In this document: piece after piece, positions 1-7,745 of the stretch
Numbering within the stretch: the stretch's first letter is position 1
How the letters are laid out: every line of letters begins with the position of its first letter
NCBI GenBank assembly: GCA_003554535.1
Contig: PWGT01000004.1
Location: forward strand, 1-14,911
DNA: 14,911 nt
DNA from: Syntrophomonadaceae bacterium
GTDB lineage: Bacteria; Bacillota_D; Dethiobacteria; DTU022; PWGO01
Direction: 5' to 3'
Notes under the pieces: generated by a model
Database searches by the model: none
The model's input: the letters and a program-made list of their open reading frames with translations, nothing else
Told to the model about the DNA's origin: nothing
Position numbers and translations under genes: made by a program

Positions 1-2
1 AG

Positions 3-113
3 AAGAAGAGCAAGCTTGCCCGTAAATTTGTAAAAGAAAAATTTGGCCCTTCTGTGCACCTTAAAAGACTGAAAAAGCTCACATCGCATAAAAAATTAAC
101 AATTAAAAGCTGA
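3..113 (+). CDS. C-terminal fragment of a probable glycosyltransferase (cut by window edge)
   Basis: The third plus-strand frame is open from the window edge to a TGA at 111-113 and encodes about 36 residues. The peptide contains ARKFVKEKFGPSVHLKRLKK, which resembles the last helix of GT4/GT1-type glycosyltransferases (A-R-x-F-V-x-x-x-F ... h-x-x-L). The other two forward frames close within the first 35 bases. It is basic, with no other recognisable motif. It converges on the minus-strand kinase gene with a gap of only 13 bases. A glycosyltransferase would suit a surface-glycan locus, but the fragment is too short for a firm family call. That it is coding is more secure than what it encodes. 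Confidence 0.5.
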   Translation, partial: KKSKLARKFVKEKFGPSVHLKRLKKLTSHKKLTIKS

Positions 114-126
114 TCCCGGCTTGATT

Positions 127-1815
127 TTAATTATTACAAAGGGGAGTAATATTATTAGCTAAAGATTCAATGTGTTTTACAGCCGGAACTAAATATACTT
201 CTTTATTTTCTTCTAAATATGAAGCGGGAAACATGATAAACCAGCTTATTATTAAACCATAAGTAAAAAACAACTCTTCTAGAGTATCCAGGTTGATATT
301 TCTCTCGTTTTTAATATAATATTCGGTATTAATTTCTTCAAAAGTCAACTTGAATCTGGCAAAAAGTTTTATCAAGTCTATCCAGCGCGGTCCATAAGTG
401 TAAAGAGACCAGTCCAAAACATATACATTATTGGTGTTATTTTCTACCAGGATGTTATGCCTGCCTAAATCACCATGCAAAAATACAAAGTGATTTTGAG
501 GAATTATTTTTTCATACAACTTAAGGTCTACTATAATAGTTTCCAGATGTTTTATTAAATTTATTATCTCTACCGAACAATTATCTTCTTTTAACTTGTC
601 AAATAAAGATGAAAATATTACTTTATTGGTCTCCTCTTTATGAATACATCTAAAAAAAGGAATCAAGGAATGGAGCCTTCTAAAATTGATTATCAACCTA
701 TCGGAATTCTCCACTTCATTTTTTATAGATTCCGGACACTTAATAGAATTTACTATTTGTGCTTTTTTAATTATTTCATTCAGGTGTTGTTTATCCGGAG
801 TAGTGCCTTCAATATATTTTGTAGTAATAAAATAAGTACTTCCTTCTATATCAAACAAACTTACCAGTGGAGGCGCAACTTGAGACAATTCTGGGTAATA
901 TGGATATATATTTTTATAGAAGTCAACTTCCCGAACCCCATCCCTGGCATTACAAATTTTAGTAAAATATAAAGGTTCATGGGGAGAATCCACCGAACTA
1001 TGAAGTATTACCCCCAGATTGCGATATCCCCCTCCAAAAAAGTATTCACTTTGAATATCTCTTTCCCCGGAGGGAAGAGTGAATCTTACTTTTTCCATAA
1101 TTTCATTCAAATTAGTATTATGTTTTTTCTCTAGATATGCCTTGTAATAACTTTCTGCAGCGATAGAATCATTAATATATGCCGCTGCTTTTCCAGCCCT
1201 TAATAGATGTTTCTTTTTTTTCGGTTCTAATTCAATAAGAGCATCAGCTATTATCTTCGCCTCTTCTCTTTTTTTCAGGAATAAGAAAACATAAAATAAC
1301 TCCAAATATAATTTAGGATCCTGCAAGTGATATCCTATGCCCTCACACAAAACTTTTTGTGCTTCTTCACTTTCACCAATGTTCTGCAAACAACGGGCCA
1401 AATCCCTAAAAACGTCACTTCCAGGAGGTTCCCCCAAGTCGTTCCATATTTCTTTCCAGCGGGTAGTTGCTAGCTTCCATTCTTTTCGGGTCATAGAACT
1501 ACGGGCATAAGCTTTCAGGAGCTTTTTGTTTTGAGGATACAATTTTTTGCCCTGAATAAGGATATCGTCCGCGGCATTAAGTTCATTGAGAATAAAATAA
1601 CAGTGAGCTAATTCTAAATATACTTTTGCTGGAGTTTCATTGCCTTTATTCTTTATAATAGCTCTCCACTGTTTTATAGCTTTAGACCACTGTTCTTCCT
1701 CCATACATTGGCGTGCTAGTTCAATTCTATTTTTTCTCTGTTTCTGGGTTCTAGAAAAAAATTTAGTAACTGGCTTTAAATTATTAGTAATCGGCTTTAT
1801 AGGCGATCTAGCCAT
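127..1815 (-). CDS. TPR protein fused to a choline-kinase/APH-like small-molecule kinase
   Basis: The protein has 562 residues. Residues about 25-235 form TPR-like helical repeats, for example around W43-W50, W113-W120 and the A-rich helices near 140-160, 185-195 and 213-228. Residues about 260-540 carry a kinase fold of the aminoglycoside phosphotransferase/choline kinase group. The catalytic loop HGDLGRHN is at 447-454 (D449, N454), the metal-binding LDW is at 467-469 (D468), and K286 and E296 are possible nucleotide-site residues. There is no signal peptide, so it should be cytosolic. The ATG at 1815 follows a GGTGA site and lies inside the end of the upstream LicD gene (19-base overlap), so the two are probably translationally coupled. 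By analogy with LicA in lic loci it may phosphorylate a small alcohol such as a polyol or choline, or a glycan; the substrate is unknown. It is noticeably AT-richer than the phosphonate genes. The kinase assignment is firm, the substrate is not. Confidence 0.85.
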   Translation of the reverse strand: MARSPIKPITNNLKPVTKFFSRTQKQRKNRIELARQCMEEEQWSKAIKQWRAIIKNKGNETPAKVYLELAHCYFILNELNAADDILIQGKKLYPQNKKLLKAYARSSMTRKEWKLATTRWKEIWNDLGEPPGSDVFRDLARCLQNIGESEEAQKVLCEGIGYHLQDPKLYLELFYVFLFLKKREEAKIIADALIELEPKKKKHLLRAGKAAAYINDSIAAESYYKAYLEKKHNTNLNEIMEKVRFTLPSGERDIQSEYFFGGGYRNLGVILHSSVDSPHEPLYFTKICNARDGVREVDFYKNIYPYYPELSQVAPPLVSLFDIEGSTYFITTKYIEGTTPDKQHLNEIIKKAQIVNSIKCPESIKNEVENSDRLIINFRRLHSLIPFFRCIHKEETNKVIFSSLFDKLKEDNCSVEIINLIKHLETIIVDLKLYEKIIPQNHFVFLHGDLGRHNILVENNTNNVYVLDWSLYTYGPRWIDLIKLFARFKLTFEEINTEYYIKNERNINLDTLEELFFTYGLIISWFIMFPASYLEENKEVYLVPAVKHIESLANNITPLCNN

Positions 1816-2906
1816 TTAGTTTCACCAAGCTCTTTTAAAATATTTATATAACGCTCTTTCATATGCGCTTTTTCATCAGTAATAGATTTAAGCAAAGAGA
1901 AATATTGCAAGGAATCAAAATATTCCTGGTCTGTGATTTCGGTATTAGGTGCATCTATTCTGGCATCAAAATAAGGATCAGGAATTTTCCAATCATCACC
2001 ATAGTTTTCTACCAAGTATAGTTCCGGGTTTTCCGGAATCCATACATCCACACCTAAAAAATCAGCTTTTTTTAAGTCAAAAGGAGTGTTCCACCAACGG
2101 GTAGCAGTGCCATCATGCCACCGAATACCTTTTTCCATGTAGTGTGGGAATATGTCTATGGCTACTTTATTTTTATGAGTCACCCGTAGCCTATTGCTAT
2201 TAAAATCTATCCTTCTTACATTAAAGTTTTCCTGATCTCTAAATAAAGTTTCCAAGTTTTCGGGTACTTCCTCAGAAAAAACTCCCACATCAATATCTTT
2301 GTCCCAACTGATAAAAGCGCCATCACGAGTAAAACCAAGAAGTGTTCCACTGATTAAAAAAGCCTTGACCCCAAAACTATCTAATGTATAGTTTAAATCT
2401 TTTAATGCCTGGGGAGCTCGATTATCGAAAGCCGATTCCTCTTTTTCTTGGCGAGTTTTCCTCCATTGTACTAAATTTTTTAATTGCTCCCTCTTGCCTG
2501 AAAGCATTCCTTTTTGCTTCTTCTGAGCTGCAAATATTATAGCCATTCGCAATATATCGCGACCTTCTTCATGTTCACCAGCTACACATGCAGCTCTGGC
2601 TACTGCCCTTAAAATAGATAGACGCTTTCGGCACGACCGTGGAGTATCAAACCAAAGATTTCGAATCTGAGAATAATCCTCAGGGCTCTTCATCAGCGCC
2701 ACCAGCTCCCACCAGAGCTTGGCCTTTTTCCAACCTCGCTGACGAATTTTTTCCTCCAAAAGGTTTCTTGCCTTCTCAAAATCACCACTCGATTGAGCAG
2801 AATGTACTTCTTCAAGCAAGGCTTCTAATTCTTCTTCAGTAATACCCTGAGGTAGAATAGTATTTTGTTGATCTTTAGTATTTTCAGAGACGTGGTTAAC
2901 ATTCAT
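1797..2906 (-). CDS. LicD-family phosphotransferase with helical-repeat N-terminus (LicD-1)
   Basis: The C-terminal two thirds is a LicD/fukutin-type nucleotidyltransferase-fold domain. Numbering from the longer GTG start at 2915, it has GTLLG at 190-194, WDKDIDVG at 204-211 (D207, D209 as metal ligands) and a third acidic residue D254 in AIDIFPHY. LicD proteins transfer phospho-alcohols (phosphocholine, glycerol- or ribitol-phosphate) from CDP-activated donors to glycans. Residues about 25-130 are helical and TPR-like, with paired K/A/L-rich helices. The C-terminal block WHDG ... RW.NTPF ... ENYGD is closely matched in the next gene upstream, so the two are paralogues. I chose ATG at 2906 (369 residues): AGGG at 2918-2915 lies 8 bases before it but overlaps the GTG at 2915. 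The protein looks cytosolic. Which CDP donor it uses cannot be read from sequence; CDP-glycerol or a CMP-phosphonate are both plausible given the neighbours. Confidence 0.87.
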   Translation of the reverse strand: MNVNHVSENTKDQQNTILPQGITEEELEALLEEVHSAQSSGDFEKARNLLEEKIRQRGWKKAKLWWELVALMKSPEDYSQIRNLWFDTPRSCRKRLSILRAVARAACVAGEHEEGRDILRMAIIFAAQKKQKGMLSGKREQLKNLVQWRKTRQEKEESAFDNRAPQALKDLNYTLDSFGVKAFLISGTLLGFTRDGAFISWDKDIDVGVFSEEVPENLETLFRDQENFNVRRIDFNSNRLRVTHKNKVAIDIFPHYMEKGIRWHDGTATRWWNTPFDLKKADFLGVDVWIPENPELYLVENYGDDWKIPDPYFDARIDAPNTEITDQEYFDSLQYFSLLKSITDEKAHMKERYINILKELGETKWLDRL

Positions 2907-2947
2907 TTTTTTCACCCTAATTTTTTTCTTTTATGAAAATAATTTAA

Positions 2948-4345
2948 TTATCTACTAACCAAAAATTTATCGCACAGTTCTTTTCCGCTAGGCACCTGCT
3001 GTAAAGACTGCTCTGCTTTTTGCAAGTTTTCACGGGCCCTATCCAAATTTCCATCGCATACATATTTAAATGCCTGCCTCACCAGGTGATAGTCCAGATA
3101 TTCCGGCCAAATCACTTCCGTATTAGAGCTTAAAAAAGCATCAAAACCAGGCACCGGAGTACGCCAATCTCCGTAATTTTCTCGCAAATATTTATCTGCC
3201 GGATCAGGTATCTTCAATTTAAGACCATCAACTTCAATAGTCCGCAATGAAAAAGGAGTGTTTCTCCAGCGCACAAAAACACCATTATGCCAGCAATGAC
3301 CATCTTCTTCATAAAAACGGAATAAATCCAGGCTTATCCCCGAGCGATGCAATATAGATAATTTGGGATTGCGGGGATGAGGTACATCCAATTTGAATTG
3401 AGGATGGAGAGAAAACACTTCCGCAAACTTATCCGGATCCCAGTCATCTTCCCAAACCCCAACATCAATATCACTATCATGTTCCATAGGCTTTCCTTCT
3501 CTAACTATACCCAAAACTGTTCCAGCGCACAAAAAGAAAGGAATGTCCGCCTCATCAAAAACCTGTTTTACATCTGAAATAACCTGCATACTATTCTTCC
3601 CGGTTAACTCTCTCACATTTACAGGTTTTCCTGTTCCTTCTCCTTCAACTTCCATTAAAATTGCCCTGGCATAAAAATCAAGAGCCAAATCGAAACGTTC
3701 CACTCTTGCTGCTGCGTTTGCTAGCGGGCGGACTGACCGGAAAAATTTTTTAGGATCTCCTTCCACCTTATCTTTACGAGCATCAAGTATTTTTTGAAGC
3801 TGTTCCTCGCTGGTACAATTCTTGCAAATTGCCCATAATACCGGGGCAGAAGACGGAAAACGTCTTGCTGCTTTTACTGCAGTTTCATCTGCTCCTTCAG
3901 CTTTTTCTAACGAATAAAGTAACTTTATCATCCGGGCAGTAGTCTTGGGAAACTGAGGCGCTAAAAAATAAGCCTTGCGAGCATCATAAAAAGCAGATTC
4001 AAAATCTCCCCGGAACGCTTTATAATCTGCACTAACCCCATAAAAATAAGGGATTTCCGGGTATTTAGGTATGTTTGCCTCCAAAATCTTTTCCAAAAGC
4101 TCGTCAGACCCACTATCAAAAGCGGCATTAACTGCAATAACAGTTGCCGGTAAAGTTTCAAAAGTTACTTTACCGCTTTCTTCTATTACTCTAGACAGCT
4201 CATTATGAAGAGACCTGCTATCTTTGTAATGAAAAAAAGCATATTCTCTTAACTTGGAAACCGGCAATACTGAGTAAACAGGCAAAGCAGTAGTTACTTT
4301 TTGCAAGTAATCCTCTATTTTTGTTCGTTTAATAAACGCTACCAC
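2948..4345 (-). CDS. LicD-family phosphotransferase with long helical-repeat N-terminus (LicD-2)
   Basis: The protein has 465 residues. About 240 N-terminal residues are helical and repeat-like (TPR-type pairs near 100-130 and 210-230). A LicD domain follows, with GTVLG at 275-279, HDSDIDVG at 289-296 (D292, D294) and D340 in ISLDLFRFY. The segment WHNG ... RW.NTPFSL ... RENYGD.. (about 352-394) aligns by eye with LicD-1 downstream, so these are tandem paralogues. A last helical stretch (about 420-450, with NLDRARENLQKAEQ) may be one more TPR hairpin. The role should be transfer of a phospho-group from a CDP or CMP donor to a glycan at the cytosolic face. The gene starts 21 bases after tagD ends, which suggests CDP-glycerol as donor (inference). 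The GTG start at 4345 is uncertain: the AAGGA site lies only 1 base before it, and the nearby ATG at 4347 is out of frame. Confidence 0.86.
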   Translation of the reverse strand: MVAFIKRTKIEDYLQKVTTALPVYSVLPVSKLREYAFFHYKDSRSLHNELSRVIEESGKVTFETLPATVIAVNAAFDSGSDELLEKILEANIPKYPEIPYFYGVSADYKAFRGDFESAFYDARKAYFLAPQFPKTTARMIKLLYSLEKAEGADETAVKAARRFPSSAPVLWAICKNCTSEEQLQKILDARKDKVEGDPKKFFRSVRPLANAAARVERFDLALDFYARAILMEVEGEGTGKPVNVRELTGKNSMQVISDVKQVFDEADIPFFLCAGTVLGIVREGKPMEHDSDIDVGVWEDDWDPDKFAEVFSLHPQFKLDVPHPRNPKLSILHRSGISLDLFRFYEEDGHCWHNGVFVRWRNTPFSLRTIEVDGLKLKIPDPADKYLRENYGDWRTPVPGFDAFLSSNTEVIWPEYLDYHLVRQAFKYVCDGNLDRARENLQKAEQSLQQVPSGKELCDKFLVSR

Positions 4346-4366
4346 ATCCTTAAAAAAATTTCCAGT

Positions 4367-4765
4367 TTATTCATTAAAGCTCATGATTCTCTTCTTTCTT
4401 TCGCTTGTCGAAACGCCAGGAGTACGATCAAGATACTCCACACGGCAATATTTTTTCAGAAAGTCAAACTCGCCTACCCAGTCATTACCCATAACAAATA
4501 CATCTACCCCGTGTTTTTTGATGTCATCAATTTTTTGATCCCAGGAATATTCAGGAATAACTTCATCTACAACTTTCAATGCAGAAACAATAATTGATCG
4601 TTCCTCATATGGTTGAACACAGACTTTCTTCTTAGAATTCCAATTGAATTCATCGGTAGATATAGCCACTAAAAGATAATCTCCCTTGGCTTTAGCCCTT
4701 TCCAACAAACGCAAATGCCCAATATGAAACAAATCAAAAGTTCCGTAGGTAATAACTTTAACCAT
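4367..4765 (-). CDS. tagD: Glycerol-3-phosphate cytidylyltransferase (TagD-like)
   Basis: The 132-residue protein matches the usual length of TagD/GCT enzymes, which make CDP-glycerol from CTP and sn-glycerol 3-phosphate. Near the N-terminus is GTFDLFHIGH (8-17) with the HxGH nucleotide-binding motif at 14-17, and near the C-terminus is the RTPGVSTS signature (RTxGhST). GNDW near residue 95 fits the G-x-D-W segment of the family. It is a soluble cytosolic enzyme. The ATG at 4765 has a good GGAG site 6-7 bases upstream. It is the first gene behind a strong predicted promoter (4856-4896) and leads straight into two LicD genes. No TagB/TagF polymerase is visible here, so the LicD proteins are the likely users of the CDP-glycerol (inference). 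A related substrate such as ribitol phosphate is less likely at this length. Confidence 0.9.
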   Translation of the reverse strand: MVKVITYGTFDLFHIGHLRLLERAKAKGDYLLVAISTDEFNWNSKKKVCVQPYEERSIIVSALKVVDEVIPEYSWDQKIDDIKKHGVDVFVMGNDWVGEFDFLKKYCRVEYLDRTPGVSTSERKKRIMSFNE

Positions 4766-4795
4766 TTTAATCTCCTTAGACCCCTTTTAATAGTA

Positions 4796-4808
4796 TGAAC
4801 ATTGTTCA
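4796..4808. promoter_or_regulatory. Short perfect palindrome in the tagD leader, possible operator
   Basis: Two 6-base arms, TGAACA and TGTTCA, flank a single base. The site sits about 40 bases downstream of the predicted tagD transcription start and about 30 bases before the start codon. That position would suit a repressor operator. A 13-base palindrome can occur by chance in AT-rich DNA and no second copy was found in the window. Confidence 0.3.
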
Positions 4809-4855
4809 GGTAAAACTAAAATAATAAAATGTAGGAAAATGAGCAACCCTATTCA

Positions 4856-4896
4856 ATTATAATTTAAGTCTACCCAATTTCAAACTTTACTGTCAA
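4856..4896 (-). promoter_or_regulatory. Predicted sigma-A promoter for tagD-LicD-LicD-kinase
   Basis: On the minus strand a perfect -10 box TATAAT (4861-4856) lies 16 bases after TTGAAA (4883-4878), a 5-of-6 match to the -35 consensus. A perfect TTGACA lies slightly further upstream (4896-4891) but is too far from this -10 box. The site is inside the 158-base gap between the ABC ATPase and tagD, the longest gap in the operon. Transcription would start near 4849, leaving a leader of about 84 bases with a GGAG site before tagD. Confidence 0.65.
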
Positions 4897-4923
4897 CACA
4901 CCCTCCCTACCCACCGACAAAAT

Positions 4924-6768
4924 TTACAAACCTTTTTCTGCATTTATTCTCTCTTCAAGCTTTCGTAAACGTCGTTTTGCCCTTCTGGGAACTCGTCGCT
5001 CCTCTTCTTGAGCAAGCCTTATTACATACTCCCAACGTCTTTTGGACTCTTCCCAATTTCTTAATGAATAAGCAATCTCAGCATATTGCTTCCATATATC
5101 AACATCCCGGGGATAATCCACTAAAACCTCCGCCAGCAAATCCTCAGCCATTTTATATTCACCGGCACCAAACTTCTCCACTGCCTGTTTTATGCGGATA
5201 TCCCTTTGGACCGGCAAAGACTTTTTCATGCGAGAATATCTTCTAACCGAATTCTTGTATCTCCTTACTGCCTCACTGGGATCCCCATCAAACTGAACAG
5301 TGCCCTCTTTAAGCCAAATAGCCCTGGTACAAACTTTTTCTACAATATTCAAACTATGGGTTACCAGGACCACGGTTTTGGCTGTCTCCAGCATCTCCTG
5401 CATCCTTGCCGTAGCCTTTTCTTTAAAAGCCATATCCCCAGCTGATAGAGCCTCATCCACGACAAAAACATCAGGTTGCAGCATGGAGGCAATACTAAAC
5501 CCCAGGCGAGATTTCATCCCACTGGAATATTCTTTAACTGGTTTGTGTATTTTATCTTCCAATTCAGCAAACTCTATTATGTCGTTTTCCACTTTTTCAA
5601 TCTCTTTCCTGGACATCCCCAGCATCATCCCGTTTAAATAAATATTATCATATCCAGTTAGCTGTGCATTAAAGCCCAGGTTGAAAGTCAATAAAGCAGT
5701 AACTTCACCTTTTATTTGAACCTCTCCGTAATCAGGACGATAAAGACCACAAAGAGTCCGACACAGAGTAGATTTTCCAGCTCCATTGGGGCCTATAATC
5801 CCCAGAATTTCTCGTTCATGTGCCGAAAAGTTAACATTTTGCAAGGCCCAAAAAGGGTCCCCGTCCAACTCGAATTTAATTCCCAAGTTTTCTGCTCTGA
5901 TAGTCTCTTCCTCGCCAACTTCAGTCCTGGTTTCCCTGATATTGACAAGCTTTTTACCCTTCCCCGCCTTGTTAGCTACTGCCTCCCGGTAACCTTCTGC
6001 CACTTCTCCAGGATGCCCAAAAGCTTCTATTTTGCCTTTATTTAACCACAATCCTTTGGTACAACTTTCTTCAATAAAAGAAGGATCCTGGGTAACCACC
6101 ACTACCATTTTGGCCCCACTTACCAGTTCATGCATTCTCTTCACTGCTCGATCTCTAAATTCCAAATCACCGGTACTTAGCACTTCATCAACCACCAGTA
6201 TTTCAGGATCCATAGCTACAGCAATACTAAATCCCAAACGTGCCCTCATACCGGTAGAATAATATTTGAGTGGATACCTCAAAAAACGCCCAAGGCCGGA
6301 GAACTCCTCTATTTCTGGCAAAACTTCCTCCAATTCTTCCCGTGACAATCCCAAAACCAATCCATTGAGAATAATATTTTCCCGACCCGAGATTTCCTGG
6401 TTAAATCCTGTCCCCAGTGAAAGAAGAGAGGAAACTTCCCCATTAACCTGCATTGTTCCAAGATCAGGTTTTAACATCCCTAATATTGCCCGGCAAAGGG
6501 TGGTTTTTCCAGCCCCATTAAACCCAATGACTCCCAACACATCACCCGGATAACCTGTAAAACTAATACCTCGCAAAGCCCAAACATCTTCAAAATTATT
6601 CTCTTTTTGCCGGAGGGACAAATATCCATGTACCAGAGACTTAAAATCTCCGCTTTTTTCCTTTTCCCCCTCATATTTAATTCCCAAATTATCAGCTATA
6701 ACCAGGGGAGTTCCGCTTGATTCAACATTTTTTCGTGGTTGGACAATATTTTTAGTTTTAAGGGCCAT
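4924..6768 (-). CDS. Fused tandem ABC exporter ATPase (Wzt/TagH type) with TPR-like tail
   Basis: The 614-residue protein holds two complete nucleotide-binding domains of the polysaccharide/teichoic-acid exporter type. Domain 1 has Walker A GFNGAGKTT (82-90), the family-style signature YSTGM (170-174) and Walker B LVVDEVLSTGD (191-201). Domain 2 has Walker A GPNGAGKST (326-334), YSSGM (414-418), Walker B FVVDEALSAGD (435-445) and a canonical H-loop VTHS (H471). In domain 1 the H-loop histidine is replaced by glutamine (VTQD, Q227), so the two ATP sites are probably unequal. Residues about 523-590 form a TPR-like pair of hairpins (W559, W572, W579), followed by a basic tail. TagH and Wzt normally have one such domain and homodimerise; this chain could supply both. 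It would drive export of a lipid-linked glycan through the permease encoded 79 bases upstream. ATG at 6768 follows a GGTGAT site. Confidence 0.93.
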   Translation of the reverse strand: MALKTKNIVQPRKNVESSGTPLVIADNLGIKYEGEKEKSGDFKSLVHGYLSLRQKENNFEDVWALRGISFTGYPGDVLGVIGFNGAGKTTLCRAILGMLKPDLGTMQVNGEVSSLLSLGTGFNQEISGRENIILNGLVLGLSREELEEVLPEIEEFSGLGRFLRYPLKYYSTGMRARLGFSIAVAMDPEILVVDEVLSTGDLEFRDRAVKRMHELVSGAKMVVVVTQDPSFIEESCTKGLWLNKGKIEAFGHPGEVAEGYREAVANKAGKGKKLVNIRETRTEVGEEETIRAENLGIKFELDGDPFWALQNVNFSAHEREILGIIGPNGAGKSTLCRTLCGLYRPDYGEVQIKGEVTALLTFNLGFNAQLTGYDNIYLNGMMLGMSRKEIEKVENDIIEFAELEDKIHKPVKEYSSGMKSRLGFSIASMLQPDVFVVDEALSAGDMAFKEKATARMQEMLETAKTVVLVTHSLNIVEKVCTRAIWLKEGTVQFDGDPSEAVRRYKNSVRRYSRMKKSLPVQRDIRIKQAVEKFGAGEYKMAEDLLAEVLVDYPRDVDIWKQYAEIAYSLRNWEESKRRWEYVIRLAQEEERRVPRRAKRRLRKLEERINAEKGL

Positions 6769-6847
6769 TACAAATCACCAACTGTCCTAAAAAATATCTA
6801 TATCAATTCTAATCATAGTAGCAAAAATCAATATATCAAAACCTTAT

Positions 6848-7636
6848 TTATAATGCTTTAATTAACTTATGCTCGTTCACTTGATAAAAGTATATCATAT
6901 AAGCTACCAGGGCAAACGAGACCACACCAATGAGCAAAAGTTTCTCTAATTCTGGTCCCGCCCCCTCCATAAGGATATTGCGATAACTTGTTAAAAAAGT
7001 TGCAGCCGGGTTTATTTCCAATATGAATTGATATTCCGGACCAAGCCGACCACCTTCCCAGATCACCGGAGAGGAGTAAAACCAAGCTCTCATCAAATGG
7101 GTAAGAACATTGTCTATATCTCGCACAAAAGTACTGTAGTATCCTAAAACCAACGCTATAGCAGTTAAAAACATAAACTGGACAGCCATAATCACTGGCA
7201 ACCAAAGAATTTCAATCCCTGGCACCAAACGGTAAAATGCTAAAAATATAGCCACTACCACCAGCCCAAAGGTAAAGTTGACCAACTGAGTCATAGTAGT
7301 CCCTATCGGGAAAAGTGCTTTCGGCAAATAAACTTGAGTAATGATGCCTGCCCTGCTAGTAATAGCCTTGGCCGAAGAATTTACCGTTGAGGAAATCCAC
7401 TTCCAGGCCACAAGCCCGATGATCAAAAAAGCTCCTACATAATCTCCTTCCATACCAAGCACCACTACGCGGAGAAAGTAGTAAACTGCACCCATGAGCA
7501 AGGGATCTAAAATCCACCATAGATACCCCAAAAAAGTATTACGGTACTGGGCTTTGATGCCAGAAATAACCAAATAAATGAGCAAATCTTTTCGTTTTAT
7601 TAGTTCATTTAAATAACTTCGCATTATTATTACCAA
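6848..7636 (-). CDS. ABC-2 exporter permease, TagG/Wzm family
   Basis: The 262-residue membrane protein has the TagG/Wzm layout. A short cytosolic helix carries the conserved K-A-Q-Y-R-N-T-F-L-G-Y-L-W-W block near residues 28-42, followed by about six hydrophobic segments. YLPK near the middle and the pair of glycines and prolines before the last helices (SSPVIWE) are typical of the family. Two copies should pair with the fused ATPase downstream to flip a lipid-linked glycan across the membrane. The start is probably TTG at 7636, with GAGG 5 bases before it; the alternative ATG at 7624 is about 15-17 bases from the same site. A promoter is predicted just upstream (7651-7691). Confidence 0.92.
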   Translation of the reverse strand: MVIIMRSYLNELIKRKDLLIYLVISGIKAQYRNTFLGYLWWILDPLLMGAVYYFLRVVVLGMEGDYVGAFLIIGLVAWKWISSTVNSSAKAITSRAGIITQVYLPKALFPIGTTMTQLVNFTFGLVVVAIFLAFYRLVPGIEILWLPVIMAVQFMFLTAIALVLGYYSTFVRDIDNVLTHLMRAWFYSSPVIWEGGRLGPEYQFILEINPAATFLTSYRNILMEGAGPELEKLLLIGVVSFALVAYMIYFYQVNEHKLIKAL

Positions 7637-7650
7637 TTTCCCCTCTTTGG

Positions 7651-7691
7651 ATTATACAAATAATTTTAAGAAGAGGTAATTTAAAAGTCAA
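7651..7691 (-). promoter_or_regulatory. Predicted promoter for the ABC exporter genes
   Basis: In the 109-base gap before the permease, minus-strand TTGACT (7691-7686) is followed after exactly 17 bases by TAAAAT (7668-7663). A perfect TATAAT (7656-7651) also occurs nearer the gene, but its -35 partner is poor and its start site would fall in the ribosome binding site. The first pair would give a leader of about 20 bases. Confidence 0.5.
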
Positions 7692-7745
7692 ATCTGCCAG
7701 AACAAAGTCCATAAATTTCACTTTTTTTACTTTTGTGCAGAAATT

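Noticed and set aside
105..135. Possible terminator between the two convergent genes at the left edge
   Set aside because: Only a 4-base AAGC/GCTT stem with an 8-base loop and a broken T stretch; too weak to call.
640..972. Plus-strand open frame opposite the kinase gene
   Set aside because: It is a shadow of the kinase coding sequence: rich in Phe, Tyr and Ile with no family resemblance.
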